Shown here one piece after another: positions 26,456 to 38,293 of a DNA stretch of 64,000 nt. The notes under the pieces are model-generated. The model searched no databases. It was not told the DNA's origin and worked only from the letters and a program-made list of their open reading frames with translations. Origin of the DNA: Sympetrum striolatum (taxonomy: Eukaryota > Arthropoda > Insecta > Odonata > Libellulidae). Within the stretch, counting starts at the first letter, position 1; each line of letters opens with the position of its first letter. The stretch is taken from assembly GCA_947579665.1 (NCBI GenBank), contig OX388351.1, forward strand, positions 4,340,001 to 4,404,000. Direction: 5' to 3'. Position numbers and translations under genes: made by a program.

Positions 26456-27350
26456 TATAACCTCCAAATGTTTTTCAGTTTGACACTAGGCTTCTCTACT
26501 TTTTTAAAAGTATGTATATCGAGAATTGGAATTTTTTATGATTGATTTAAGGTTAAAATTTTGACCATGCATATGAAGAGAAGTAATGGATCTTTCATGA
26601 ACGTACCTAGTCATTTTCCTTATTATCATTGGTTTGATGCACGGTTTGGAATCCATCATTCAATTAAACACAAATATAGAGTTCCATTTTCAGAGATTTG
26701 CGAGAATTGAATTGGGATTTTAGAAATTGTCAGATTAACCGGAAGCAAATTTTTCCTAGTCATTTTGTCATAAAAAAGTAGCATGCTAAATAATGTATCT
26801 ATGTTATAATTGATGCTACATAAACATGCTACAGATGTCACAATTACGCCATTGAAATTTTTACTGATCATTTTGCAACAATTCTTCACATCACATCTAT
26901 ATTTGTTGGTGTTCTTGAGTTTTGAGCAATAAAATTATGACTTAATATTTATGTCCATACAACATGATTATAGCTAGAAGCCATCAATGCTTGTTTCTAC
27001 TTTTTAATCGTAAATTTCAGGAAAAATCGTGACATTGTAGATGAGTGGACTTTTAGAGGTGACTAAGATGTATTCCTCAAAGCGAAGTAGTACCTTTGGA
27101 TTATCTATGTATATTATTACTCTATTACTCTCATAATATAAATTGACCGGAAAATTGCAAACAAACTTGAGTTTTATCATCTTATATATTTTTTAAAAGT
27201 GCTGCAAATTGTATTCTCAAAATCGGAAGGTAGATATGTTAACGGACGACAGTAACAGTGAACAGATTACCATTGACATTTTATTCTCAATTATAAAAAT
27301 TTTAATATTTTATGAATTTTACTTCATAGATTATAAATAAATATACACCA
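26456..27350. other. AT-rich stretch with no recognisable feature
   Basis: This is AT-rich DNA with only short chance open frames, the longest about 77 codons at 26656-26889 on the - strand, and that one has no recognisable domain. I see no repeat unit or RNA gene here. Confidence 0.5.
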
Positions 27351-28030
27351 TATATTTATTCAAATTAGACTGTGGGTGTGTTTCTCTATATCTTCTCCAA
27401 AAACTCGTGAGTTGCAAACCTTTGAGATTTTCTACATTATTAAAAGTCGTGCAGAGTATAGGCTACTTTTTATTTACTTAGGTTAAGTCCAGGGTCCAAA
27501 CCCAGAAGGGTCAAAACATTTTCATAAGATATAGAGGTAAAATTCATTTCTTTCGTTGCAGGGTCCATTTCGTTTTCAAAATATAATTAGAAATAACAGT
27601 CTTTAAAAGTCGATTTAAGCTCCAAAAGAAGGAAATTAGAATAAAGATTCTTATATTGGTCGTTGAATATCGTGCTTGATTAGAAATTGCGTATATTTTG
27701 ATAAAATATGTGAATATTTTATCGATATTTTTAATTCGTAAACAACCCATCCCCCTGATGATCAAGGTATTGGTTTTTTTCTAGCTAATGCATTTATTGG
27801 TAAGAACACATTGAGAAGATATGAGTACTTCAAATTAATGTCAGCAATAATTGATAGATTATAGGAAGAGGGAGAAATTAAATGAGATGTTAGTAGCTGG
27901 AGCCATGAACGATATGCTATTAAACGGTTAGTTGTCAAGTTGTATCAAATCTCCAACACCATATTCCTTGATCGGAGAGGTAAAGCAAGTTTGTTTTGTT
28001 ATATGCAGAATGCAAAAAGTAATTCATAGT
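27351..28030 (+). repeat. Dispersed repeat, copy A
   Basis: It aligns with 30385-31225. Shared words in order include TTCTACATTATTAAA, TTTTGATAAA, GTAAACAACCCATCCC, GGTAAGAACACATTGAGA, TGATAGATTATA and GAAGAGGGAGAAATT. Many substitutions and indels separate the copies. No long open frame is shared, so the family is probably a non-autonomous element or a remnant of unknown type. Confidence 0.65.
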
Positions 28031-28079
28031 ATTTTTACTTTCTCCCTATACGTAGTATAGAGAATTCAACCTCCAGATC

Positions 28080-28620
28080 TCAACCGAAGTAGATGTTTTG
28101 TGGCCCATATTGTTTGTTTTTGCTATTTTCCCAAACATGTCTGTCTGTGTGTCTATCTGAGGTAAAAAAATTGTAGGCGCTCTATCTTAAATGGTAATTA
28201 TGCGATCATTTCCAATATTTATATTTAGTATTTTCCTAGCGTTGAATATTTTGGAGTTTTTGATGAATAACGCTTAACCGGAAGTTGTGGTTTGGCTGGA
28301 ACAAAATTTTATTTCATCAATATCTCTGATATAGATAATGTACTTTACTACAACCTATGTTTGAAACATTTTTTCGCAACACTGATGGTTTAGGTGTTAT
28401 TCTTGAATAATGGTTAACCAGAAGTTGTTGTTTATCCAGAAATGGAAGTTTTTCATACATATCTCTGTCACAATGCAATGTAGGTATAGACAATTACAAA
28501 CAACAAACGTTATAGATATACTTGACTACAATTTTTTTTTAAATATTTTTCTCTAATACTCATTGTTTTCGAGTTATTTATATATTACCGGCATAGGCTT
28601 CTGTTTTTAATAAATATAGA
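28080..28620 (+). repeat. CCGGAAGT-type dispersed repeat, + strand copy
   Basis: TGTCTGTCTGTGTGTC, GGCGCTCTATC, TTAACCGGAAGTTG (28275) and a second TTAACCAGAAGTTG (28415) follow one another as in the right end of the 5-kb unit. It is diverged from that copy. Confidence 0.6.
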
Positions 28621-28847
28621 GAAAGTCATGTGTTGGCCACATCAGATTTTTTTGAGTGCTTCCACTTCATATACATTCGATATTTTTCAGTTATTGGTGT
28701 TTAATCTCTGCATCTGTTTAGGCACTGTGACTGCATTTGTGTTATTTGATCGAGCTCCATGTTACGCATTTTAGCATTGGGGCACTAGTCAGACCCGTAA
28801 TACACTTAATTTCCGCAAAGAATATTCATTGGTTGTTTTAGAGTGAT

Positions 28848-29997
28848 GCCTATTATATATAGATGCTTCTCCGGATTCATATATACCCAGATAGGATACT
28901 AATTCAAAGGCTAAACTACTAGCGTCATTGACTCAAAATTTTTACTACGTATTGGCTATAACATACAGCCACCAGAAAAATTGCGTTATTGAACCTCAGT
29001 GTCATGGGTTCGATTCCGGAGGGACCCAAATTCCCAATTTTTTCCATTTAAATGCATTGCTTTGATATTCTGGAATTTAAAAAAAATACTTTCCGGATAG
29101 GAAAAGAATCAAAACTCAAGGAGCCTTTATATATGGTCATTATCTATTGAAAACATAAATGATTTTTACGGAAAATATCCTGGGTTCAATGCTAGGATTA
29201 TGCAAAAATCGGCCGTTTTAAATACATTGAGGTAGATTTTCATTATTGTTTTTCATGCACTTATCGAAATGATAGGAAGTTAGTGCTCAGCTAAATGATG
29301 TATATTAAATATTAGTTTAGGAAAAAATTTAGATAAGACCATACTGCTCCTGGGTTCGATGCCGGGGCACATTAAAATTTCTCTCATAAGGAATATATGG
29401 GAAAAGTAGGACGTTGTTTGAGGCAGTTGAAGCCAATATTTCTGCCTTAATTGTTACACATAGTTAGAAGTGGTGATCTTCTGTTGTAATGCATACGAAA
29501 AATCACCAGAAAGACCTGGGTTTGATGCTGGGTGGTAAATGTATCTGCCATATAAAACACATTTGGATGGTTTTTAATTATTTCTTTTATGCTCTTATCG
29601 AAATAATACGGAGTTCTTGCTTCGATGGAAGAAGTATATTAAGACTTTGTTTGAAAAAAAAATTAGATAAGACCATGCTGTTTCTGGGTTTGATGCCAGA
29701 GCACTTTAAAATTTCTCTCATAAGGAATATGTGGGAAAAGTAGGACGTCGTTTGAGGCAGTTGAAGCAACCATTTCTGCCTGAATTTTCACACATAGTAA
29801 GAGATGGTGATCTTCTGTTGTGCTGCATAGGAAGTATCTCCAAAAAGACCCAGGTTCGTTGCCAGACGATTAAATTGCAGCAAATGTTAAGAATATCTTC
29901 AATCCTTTTTTTTTTCTTTTGAGGACCGTCCCGATATGATGCCGACATGAAATTAATGTTGTCGATCTGCTTGCAGTATGCAAGCTACATTTTACTT
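28848..29997 (+). repeat. ~1.15-kb element E1 with six GGTTCGA subunits
   Basis: It starts CTATTATATATAGATGCTTC and ends with the short hairpin GCTTGCAGTATGCAAGC followed by TACATTTTACT. Inside are six degenerate subunits, each centred on a GGTTCGATGCCAGA-like motif at 29007, 29183, 29353, 29519, 29687 and 29853. The spacings are 176, 170, 166, 168 and 166 bp. Recurring words around the motifs are TTTAAATGCATTG, ATTTCTCTCATAAGGAATAT and TTTTCACACATAGT. The small open frames at 29489-29922 are not shared with the other copies. Its class is unknown to me. Confidence 0.75.
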
Positions 29998-30216
29998 ATA
30001 AAATATATTTCTTTTGTGCTTGTTCATTGATTCCGATATCCATTTGTGCCTTTCCTAAAATATCTCCTTAAACATGATGCTTCCTATCCTAATGCTATCT
30101 TCGAATAAATTTTTACTATCCTCAAACAAATGTTGTCTTCATCAAATAAATTTTTCATTCAAAGGATATGAGTTCTAATATATAGGTGATTTTACATATT
30201 TTATTATAAATTTATT

Positions 30217-30365
30217 TTGCTTGTTTATTGGTTTGGAAATAATTATAGCCTAGCATTTTCTATGTAGCCTTAATTATGAGGTATGTGTTACTATCAGGTC
30301 TATAACAATTGTATTTATCAATTTATATATTCCCCTTGAGAATTAATGAGCACTTCAACTAGTCT
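30217..30365 (+). repeat. Short dispersed repeat, copy 1
   Basis: TTTATTGGTTTGGAAATAATTATAGCCT and the following sequence up to CACTTCAACTAGT correspond to 31280-31420. It lies just left of dispersed repeat copy B, so the two repeats may belong to one larger composite unit. Confidence 0.55.
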
Positions 30366-30384
30366 TTTATATGAATATATATGT

Positions 30385-31225
30385 AAAATATTAAATAGTG
30401 TGTGTGTGTATGTTTACTAAATACTCGAGAACCAAGAGTCACACAACTTAGAAATATTCTACATTATTAAATATCAACCCCAGGCAGTGCTACTCTTAGG
30501 CTACTCACAGGCACATTCCCTGTAGTTCCCTTTATTTCCCTGAAGTCCATGTTTTGTACCCAGATGGGTGAAAACGTTTTCTTAAGAAATAAACGTCAAG
30601 GTCATTTTTTGTTGTAATGTTAATTTGTTTTTCAAAATTAAATTAGAAATAATTGTTGTAGGAAGTCAAATTAAGCACCGTAAGAAAAAGAATAGAATCA
30701 GGATTCTTTTTGCGATCCTGGAATATCGTTTGATATTTAAGCTTGCGCACATTTTGATAAAGTGCGTGAAAATGTTATCGAAATTTTGAGTTTGTAAACA
30801 ACCCATCCCTCTGACAATAAAGGCCAATATTGAGTCCCCAGCTCATCTATTTATCGGTAAGAACACATTGAGAGAATATGCCCAACTCAAATTAATGTTA
30901 GGAATAAGTGATAGATTATATGAAGAGGGAGAAATTTAAGGAGATATTAGTAACTGCAGCTATGAATCGAAGAATCGATCATAAAAATTTACATATACAA
31001 GTATTTTAGAAAGTTTTTCTTATTTTATGGAAGCGTCTGTATCAACCAAGTTTTATTCATATCAACGTTATTGTTTACTGACTATTTTGTGGGATAAATG
31101 GGTTTATAGCAGTTTGTTAGATAAATTGCTTCCTCTCGATCAATACAACAGTGAATTGGTGTAGAAATCCTAAAAAAGGTGAAGTAAGTTTGTTTATTTA
31201 TTTGAAGAGTGCAATAACTTATAAA
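30385..31225 (+). repeat. Dispersed repeat, copy B
   Basis: This is the diverged partner of 27351-28030. It includes GTAAACAACCCATCCC near 30795 and GGTAAGAACACATTGAGA near 30855. It carries an extra segment near 30480-30550 (CCTGTAGTTCCCTTTATTTCC) that copy A lacks. Confidence 0.65.
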
Positions 31226-31279
31226 AATATATTCTAATATTTAGGCAACTTTGTAGACTTAATTACTACTACTCTTTCT

Positions 31280-31419
31280 ATGCTTATTGGTTTAGAAATA
31301 ATTATAGCCTGGTATTTGCTATCTGCCTAAAATTATGAGGCATTGATACGATCAAGGTTGTTACACTGGTATTTATCAACTGCAATTCCCCCGTTGAGAT
31401 TCAATGGACATTTCTACTA

Positions 31420-31420
<1 letters not shown>
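31280..31420 (+). repeat. Short dispersed repeat, copy 2
   Basis: This is the partner of 30217-30365. It ends at CTAGTATATAT, where a TA microsatellite and then a partial ~1.15-kb element begin. Confidence 0.55.

Positions 31421-31462
<42 letters not shown>
31421..31462. repeat. (TA)n microsatellite
   Basis: An uninterrupted TA dinucleotide run of about 20 units lies at the 5' side of a partial ~1.15-kb element. Other copies of the family carry TA or TAGA runs at the same place. Confidence 0.9.
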
Positions 31463-31464
<2 letters not shown>

Positions 31465-32130
31465 CGATCAAAACTCTAACCATGTTCCACAAGTGTCATT
31501 GACTTGAACTTTTTGCTGCATACTGGCCATATTCTGTAATGGGCAGAGAAAGTGTTGCTTTGAACATCAGAGCCAAGGGTTTGATGCCAGAAGGTCCCAA
31601 ACTCCCGATTTTCTCCTTAAAGATCCGTTGCGGTGATTTTGAAAATATTTGGAGGAACTTCTCGGCAAAGTAGAGAAAAGAAATTCAAGAGATTTCTGGA
31701 AATTGTGCATATCTAGTAAAACAAAAAAAATATCTTCTACAATTATCCTTGGTTCGACTCTATGTTGGCGAAAATCTTCTCCAATTTAAGATGCATTGTG
31801 TCAATTTTTATGATTTAAGAAAACCTTTCCCCGATAAAACATAGAAGCATGAAACTCGGAATTTAATTATGGATCATGAACACATTTTATATCCATTTTT
31901 CATAGGTTCCCTAATGATCCTTAGTTCGATCCCTGAGAGCCATTTACATTTCTTTCCGCATTTCAAATGGGGATAACGATGTGTTATTTTAGGACCTTCT
32001 TGGTAAGATATCTACCTCAATATTTCAATTATATAAGTTATATATCTACCATGGAATTATATGTATTCCCTCCTTCCTTTGTTCCTTCGATAGGGAATTC
32101 AAAATCATAGATTTCCAAAAAATAATATAT
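31463..32130 (+). repeat. Partial ~1.15-kb element, first half only
   Basis: ATCAAAACTCTAACCATGTTCCACAAG begins the conserved lead, and about three GTTCGA-type subunits follow, near 31570, 31752 and 31922. The copy stops where the full element E2 starts, so it was truncated or interrupted there. Confidence 0.6.
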
Positions 32131-33306
32131 ATATCTATTATATATAGATGCTTCTCCGGATTCATTCATGTATATACCTATATAGATAGATAGATAGATA
32201 GGATACTAATTCACAGCCTAAACCACCAGCGTGATTTACTTGAAATTTTTACGACGTATTGGCCATAACGTATAACCTCCAGAAAAATTGCGATTTTGAA
32301 CCTCAGTGTCATGGGTTCGATTCCAGAGGGCCCCAAAGTCCCGATTTTTCCCGTTTAAATGCATTGCTTTGATTTTCCGGAATTTTTAAAAAATACTTCC
32401 CTGATAGGTAGAAAATCGAAACTCTAGGAGCCTTTATATATGGTCATGATCTATTGAAAACGGTAAAGATTTTCACGCAAAAGATTCAGGGTTCGATGCT
32501 AGGTCGATGCAAAAATTGGCCATTTGAAATACATTGAGGTAGATTTTCATTAATTTTTTTCAAGCACTTATCGAAATGATAGGAAGGTCTCGCTTATATG
32601 GAAGATGTATATTAAGCATAGTTTTTTGAAAAAAATGTTGATAAGACCTTACTGTTCCTGGATTCGAAGCCAGAGCACGTAAAAGTTTCTCTCATAAGGA
32701 ATATAAGGGAAACGTAGGACGTCATTTGAGGCAGTTGCACCTAATATTTCTGCTTGAATTTTTTCACATGGTTAAAGGATGTGATCTTCTTTAGTGCTGC
32801 ATAGAAAGTATTACCAGAATGACCCGGGTTCGAAGCCAGATGGTAAATATATCCCCCATTTAAAATGCATTGAGTTAGTTTTCATTATTTATTTTGATGT
32901 ATCAATCGAAATAATAGGAAAAATCTTGCTTTGCTAGAAGATGTATATTAAGATTCGGTTTAAGAAAAAAATTAGATATTACCATGCTGTACCAGGGTTC
33001 GATGCCAGAGCACATTAAAATTTCTCTCATAAGGAATATATGGGAAAAGTAGGACGTCCTTTAGGGAAGTTGAAGCCAACATTTCTGCTTGAATTTTCAC
33101 ACATAGTAAGAGATGGTGATCTTCTATTGTGCTGCATAGTAAGTTCACCAGTAAGACCCGGGTTCGATGCCAGACGATGGAATTTCAGCGAATTTTAAGA
33201 ATATTTTTAATCTTTTTTTTTCTTTTTAGGACCGTCGCGATATGATGCCCATATGAAATAAGTGCTGTCGATCTGCTTGCAGTATGCAAGCTACATTTTA
33301 CTCGTA
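32131..33306 (+). repeat. ~1.15-kb element E2 with six GGTTCGA subunits
   Basis: It runs from CTATTATATATAGATGCTTC to the GCTTGCAGTATGCAAGC hairpin near 33275-33291. The six motifs lie at 32314, 32490, 32660, 32827, 32996 and 33161, with spacings of 176, 170, 167, 169 and 165 bp. Near its start it has a TAGA microsatellite (about 32180-32200). Confidence 0.75.
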
Positions 33307-33320
33307 TATATATAAATATA

Positions 33321-33369
33321 TCTATCTATTATATATAGATGCTTCTCCGGATTCATTCATATATCATAT

Positions 33370-33405
<36 letters not shown>

Positions 33406-34482
33406 GATACAAAGTCACAGGCTAAACCACTAGCGTCAATGGCTTGAAATTTTTACGACATATTGGCCATAACATATAACCACCAGAAAAATTGCGATTT
33501 TGAACCTCGATGTCATGGGTTCGATTCCAGAGGGCCTCAAAGTCCCGATTTTTCCCGTTTAAATGCATTGCTTTGATTTTCGGGAATTAAAAAAAAATAT
33601 TTTCCGGATAGGTAGCGAATCAAAACTTTAGGAGCCTATACATATGGTCATGATCTATCAAAAACATAAATGAGTTTTACGGAAAATATCCTGGGTTCGA
33701 TGCTAGGTCGGGGCAAAAGTCGGCCGTTTAAATTGCATTGTGGCGATTTTTAGGATTTTTTTTGGACCCTTTCCCGATGTCATGGAAACTTGAAATTTGG
33801 CATGGAGTTGGAGATCAATAATAAATTTCAGGATCAAATTTTACATATTCGCTGATGGTCCTTGGTTCGATGCCAGAGGGCCATTTAAATTCCTCAATGC
33901 ATTTCTTACGGAGATAACGGAAACAAATTATAGGTACTTCCCGGCACGATAAAGAGTTCAAACTTTGCACTACGAAAGATTAAGTGTATACAAATCAAAC
34001 TGTGCATTCCCAGCTGTCAATATGTACTGGGTTCGACACCAGGCGTCTCTAATATCAGTAACTGATCCGATTTTCAATAATTATTTTGAGCCCTTTCCCA
34101 ACAATATAGAAACTTGAAATTCGGCATGTAGATAGAGATCATAAATAACTTTCAGAAACATTTTTTAGATTTCCAAGTTCGTCCTTGGTTCGAATCCAGA
34201 GAGCCATTTAAATTCGTGAAAATTAGAACGTCTTTTGAGGCAGTTGTAGCCCATATTTCTGCTTGAATTTTCACACATAGTTAGAGATGGCGATGTTCTA
34301 TTGTGCTGCATAGTAAGTTCAACAGTAAAGACCCGGGTTCGATGCCAGACGATGGAATTTCAGTGAATTTTAAGAAAAATTTCAATCCATTTTTTCTTTT
34401 GATGGCCGTCCCGATATGATGCCGACATGAAAATAGTGTTGTCGATCAGCTTGCAGTATGCAAGCAACATTTTACTCGTATA
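33321..34482 (+). repeat. ~1.15-kb element E3 with six GGTTCGA subunits
   Basis: It begins directly after E2. The six motifs lie at 33518, 33694, 33864, 34030, 34187 and 34336. The first two spacings (176 and 170) equal those of the other copies. It has a TA microsatellite at about 33373-33400 and ends GCTTGCAGTATGCAAGCAAC. Confidence 0.75.
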
Positions 34483-34668
34483 AATAAATATATATCAATA
34501 AAAATGTCACCAAATAGGTGTAATTTTGCCACCATGTTGGTGACGATTTCAACTTTTAAAAATAAATTGCTGCAATTTTTAAGAATATTTCCAATTACTA
34601 ATTTTTTGAGGGACCTTCTCGATATATTATAAACATGTAGTTTGTATCTATTATACATGTAGTTTGTA

Positions 34669-35793
34669 TCTATCTATTATATATAGACGCTTCTCCGGAT
34701 ATACCTTTATATATATACACTCATAGGGGATCAAAATTCTAACCATGTTCCACAAGTGCCACTGATTTGAAATTTTTACGACATATTGGCCATGACGTGT
34801 AACCTCCAGGAAAAAGCCGAGTTTGAACCTCAGTGTCATGGGTTCGATTCCAGAAGACCCCAAAGTCGCGATTTTCCCCATAAGATTACATGGCGGGGAT
34901 TTTCGAAATTTTTTTTGAGGCACTTCCCGGAAAAGGAGAGAGTTCAAATTCGAGGGCTCGCTAGATGCCGTGCATATCCAACGAAAACCAAAAAGACATT
35001 TTCGAAAATTGTCCGTGGTTCGATTCTAGGTCGGGGCAAAAATCGGCCGTTTAAAATGCATTGCGGCGATTTTTAAGATTTTTTTTGGACCATTTGCCGA
35101 TGGCATGGAAACTTGAAATTCGGCTTGGGGTTAGATATCACAAATATATTTCATAATCCAATTTTACATATTCGCTGATGGTTCTCGGTTCGATCCCAGA
35201 GGGCCATTTACATTCTTCAATGCATTTCTTATGGAGGAAACGGAAACAAATTTTAGGTACTTCCCGGCATGCTATCGACTTCAAACTTTGCAAGATACAA
35301 GAACAAGTCTTTACAAAGCAAACTGTGCATTCACAGCTTACAATATGTCCTGGGTTCGACACCAGGTGTCTCTGCAATCAGAAGTTGATCCGATGTTTAG
35401 GAATTATTTTGAAACCGTTCCCAATAATATAGAAACTTGAAATTCGGCTTAAAGATCATCAATAAATTTCAGAAAAATATTTAAGATTTCCAGGATCGTC
35501 CTTGGTTCGAATCCATAGTGCCATTTACATTCGTGAAAAGTAGAACGTCGTTTGAGGCAGTTGCAGTCAATATTTCGCCTTGAATTTTCACACATAATTA
35601 GAGATAGTGTTCGTCTGTTGTTCTGCATAGTAGGTTCACCAGGAAGACCCGGGTTCAATGCCAGACGATAAAATTTCAGCGAATTTTTAGAATATTTTCA
35701 ATCCTTTTTTTTTCTTGAGGACCGTCCCGATATAATGCCGATATGAAATTAATATTGCCGATCTGCTTGCAGTATGCAAGCTACATTTTACTC
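34669..35793 (+). repeat. ~1.15-kb element E4 with six GGTTCGA subunits
   Basis: It runs from CTATTATATATAGACGCTTC to GCTTGCAGTATGCAAGC near 35762-35778. Motifs lie at 34841, 35017, 35187, 35353, 35504 and 35652, with spacings of 176, 170, 166, 151 and 148 bp. The shortened last spacings match E3 (166, 157, 149) rather than E1 and E2, so E3 and E4 form a subtype. Confidence 0.75.
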
Positions 35794-35796
35794 GTA

Positions 35797-35886
35797 ATTA
35801 ATATGCTTACAAGATGCAAGCAACTTTTACTCTTGTATACATTCATAGGGGTTCATAATTCTAACAATGTTCCACAAGTGTCATTG
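35797..35886 (+). repeat. Truncated element start (E5)
   Basis: A second GATGCAAGCAACTTTTACTC tail is followed at about 35839 by CATTCATAGGGGTTCATAATT and TTCCACAAGTGTCATTG, the conserved lead of the family. It then stops abruptly, before any GTTCGA motif. Confidence 0.55.
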
Positions 35887-36199
35887 CTCTACTAACACCC
35901 CACGACTCTGTGGAGCTACACTGAGTAATTTTCATCCAGCCCTTTTCACAACAACTAGCACTAATTCTTCACAGATGTTCTACTTACTTAATTGGATACC
36001 TTAGAACAAAAGTAAAATTATATCTTGACTTTTGAAAACTATATTGTGGTTAATATACTCTACTCCTATAATTTGTTTTTGTTTCTGACTCATGTAATAC
36101 TTATGCACATATATTTGTTATATAGCTTAGATTTTTTCTTTGCTCTTATGCTAACCTTTATATTGATGGGTGACGCTTAGTATGTTCATGTATCCATTG
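35887..36199. other. AT-rich stretch, no feature seen
   Basis: It lies between the truncated element and the GC-rich LINE. I see no repeat or coding signature. Confidence 0.5.
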
Positions 36200-36452
36200 C
36201 CTCTCAGTCTAGGAGAGGTTTCATTATCCGATCCGATTCCGATCGCCTTTTTATCATCCTATCATCACCTTGTTCATCACATCGTTTCGCCACACATTCA
36301 CGCATTGGGTGAGTCATTTCTCAAGCCATTTAGTCATCGTTCATTCAATCTAAGTGATTCCGCGTAATTTATTACGCGACATCGCGGTGTCCATCCCGAG
36401 ATCTTCTTCTGCCGCCTCGGTGGCGGCAGACGGAGCCTCGAGCACTTCGCTG

Positions 36453-38179
36453 ATGGATAGCTCTCACGATTCCCGTTCATCAGGTATCAATAAGGGGCTA
36501 AGCACATCATTCCCTGATTTATTGGCAAAAATTGTTTCGCCCATAGATGCATTTGTTCCGCCATTTTTGCCATGTGCTTCGCCTTCACCGCGACCTTCAC
36601 CGGCGAAACCGGTTTCCCCGCCCCCTGCGCCCGCTTCCTCGAGGAAATCACCTTCCTCCCCTCCGGTAAGACGGCCGGTTCAGCTACCGCACCTCTCGAA
36701 TCGGCAGGAATATTTTCCGCCCCTCCCAGCTCTCGCCGCCCCCACCTCCACAGGCGCGCGCAACGAAGAGACACCTGCGCCGCCCGCCGAAAACTTCTCG
36801 GCAGGCCGGAGGAGCCCCCCTCCCCCACAGTGCGAGAACCTTCGCCCCTCTCCATCCCCGTCTCCCGGCGGGACAAGCGCAGTGCCTCCGAGCGCGTACC
36901 AAAAACCTCACTCGTACGCAAACCGTTAAAAAACACGTCGCGGGCTCGTCGAGCGCCCGAGAAGATGCACCATCGGCTAACTTTGTTTTCAAAAAAGGTC
37001 ATCACACCTAACACAAACGGACCCAACAGGAAGATGGGTATTATTTTCCAGGCGCTTCCGGACACATCCCTCTTAGAATACGCGATGGCGGTGGGAAAAC
37101 TCGTGGGAGGAGGCGAGAAAATAACCCACGCTAACCGTCTCGCGAATCAGAGAATTTGCCTATACCTGGCGAGCGAAGCCCTAGCAACGGAAATTTCTGA
37201 CGGCGCACGGCGGCATCTCCCTAAAAACACGTGGAGCCCTGCGAGACGCATGGTCACCGTCTCGCAGAAAATCTACCTCAGCAACGTCTTGCCGGAGATT
37301 CCCAACGACGTTATCACGGAGCTGATGTCCGAGGTCGGAAGGGTGGTGTCGCCCGTTTACAACCTGTCGATGGGTTGGCGATCGGAGGGGTATACGGGAA
37401 TAACAACTTGGAGGCGGATGGTCCACGTCGTGCTGTGGGACGGTCTCATACTCCCCGAGTCCTTCCTGGTGAACTTCGCCGGCACCCCGCACCGCATATT
37501 CGTCCGCGTCGACGACAACCGCTGTTTCCACTGCAGCACGACCGGCCACATCGATAAGGACTGCCCGCAGAGAAAGCAACAGGAGGAAAAAATCGCGACC
37601 GGCCAGCACACCCAACCATCGTCGGAACCGGGCAATCGCCACGGCACCTCGCTCCCGACGGCGCCAACTCCTGCACCAACTGCCGCTCCCGATGACGAAC
37701 CGACACCCGCCTCCCCAGACACGCCTGCAGTCATGGACGTAGACGACACGCCGGACAGTCAACCCTCCGCCGCCACCTCGAAGACCCCCCTCTCCCTCCA
37801 GGCCCTCGCCAGGTCCAAGGAGGCGAGGCCCGAGCCCGCCACACCGGGGCCAGAGAAAACCTGCCCCGAGACTTCTGCGGCGGTCGGACCCGTCAAGCGG
37901 AAAACTGATGCTACCCTCGAGCGGGATTCCCAGTACCTGCCTGGGAAGAGCCCGAGCAGCAACAAGTTAAAGACCGACGCGGCTGCGGGAGTCGATGACG
38001 AAGGTCTAAAGCAAATCGCGAATCATTACCGCGCCAACCCTGGGGTACCGTCAATCTCGTTCCAAACCCTACGGAGATTCCTGCAGGAGGCAAAGGGACA
38101 CAACGAAGTGGTGTGGCTCGCGAAGGACTCCTTCGAAAACCTAGAGGACCTCACCACTTTGCTTGCCAGACTCCTGTGA
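36453..38179 (+). pseudogene. LINE ORF1 (gag-like, CCHC), frame-disrupted at its N-terminal part
   Basis: ORF1 proteins of such elements bind the element RNA. An open frame from ATG 36572 to TGA 38177-38179 (535 codons) carries the conserved core, including GIIFQALPDTSLLEYAMAVG at about residues 150-170 and one zinc knuckle, CFHCSTTGHIDKDC, at about residues 317-330. A Pro/Ser/Thr-rich acidic tail follows. Upstream, a different frame (ATG 36453 to 36929) encodes a Pro/Ser-rich segment with FPPLPALAAP, which looks like a natural ORF1 N-terminus. The two frames overlap over 36572-36929, so the ancestral ORF1 probably crossed between them and a small indel now separates them. The alternative is that ORF1 simply starts at 36572. 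The gap to ORF2 is 114 bp. Confidence 0.7.
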
Positions 38180-38293
38180 GACAGAGCCAACAGGGACCCG
38201 GCCCTGAGGATGAGGGTCAAGAGGATCTTGGCAATACTCCGGGACTCGGAATCTGAGTAACCGCTCATCCATCTTTCCATCCATCCATCCTCC

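Noticed and set aside
29718..29948. Overlapping open frames on both strands within E1
   Set aside because: They are not preserved in E2, E3 or E4 at the corresponding subunits.
31421..33400. TA and TAGA microsatellites as replication or scaffold elements
   Set aside because: They are common slippage products at the 5' side of the ~1.15-kb elements. Nothing further supports a function.
28848..35793. A CRISPR-like array, because of regularly spaced repeats
   Set aside because: The repeats are degenerate, 150-176 bp apart with related sequence between them, in a eukaryotic context with no cas genes.
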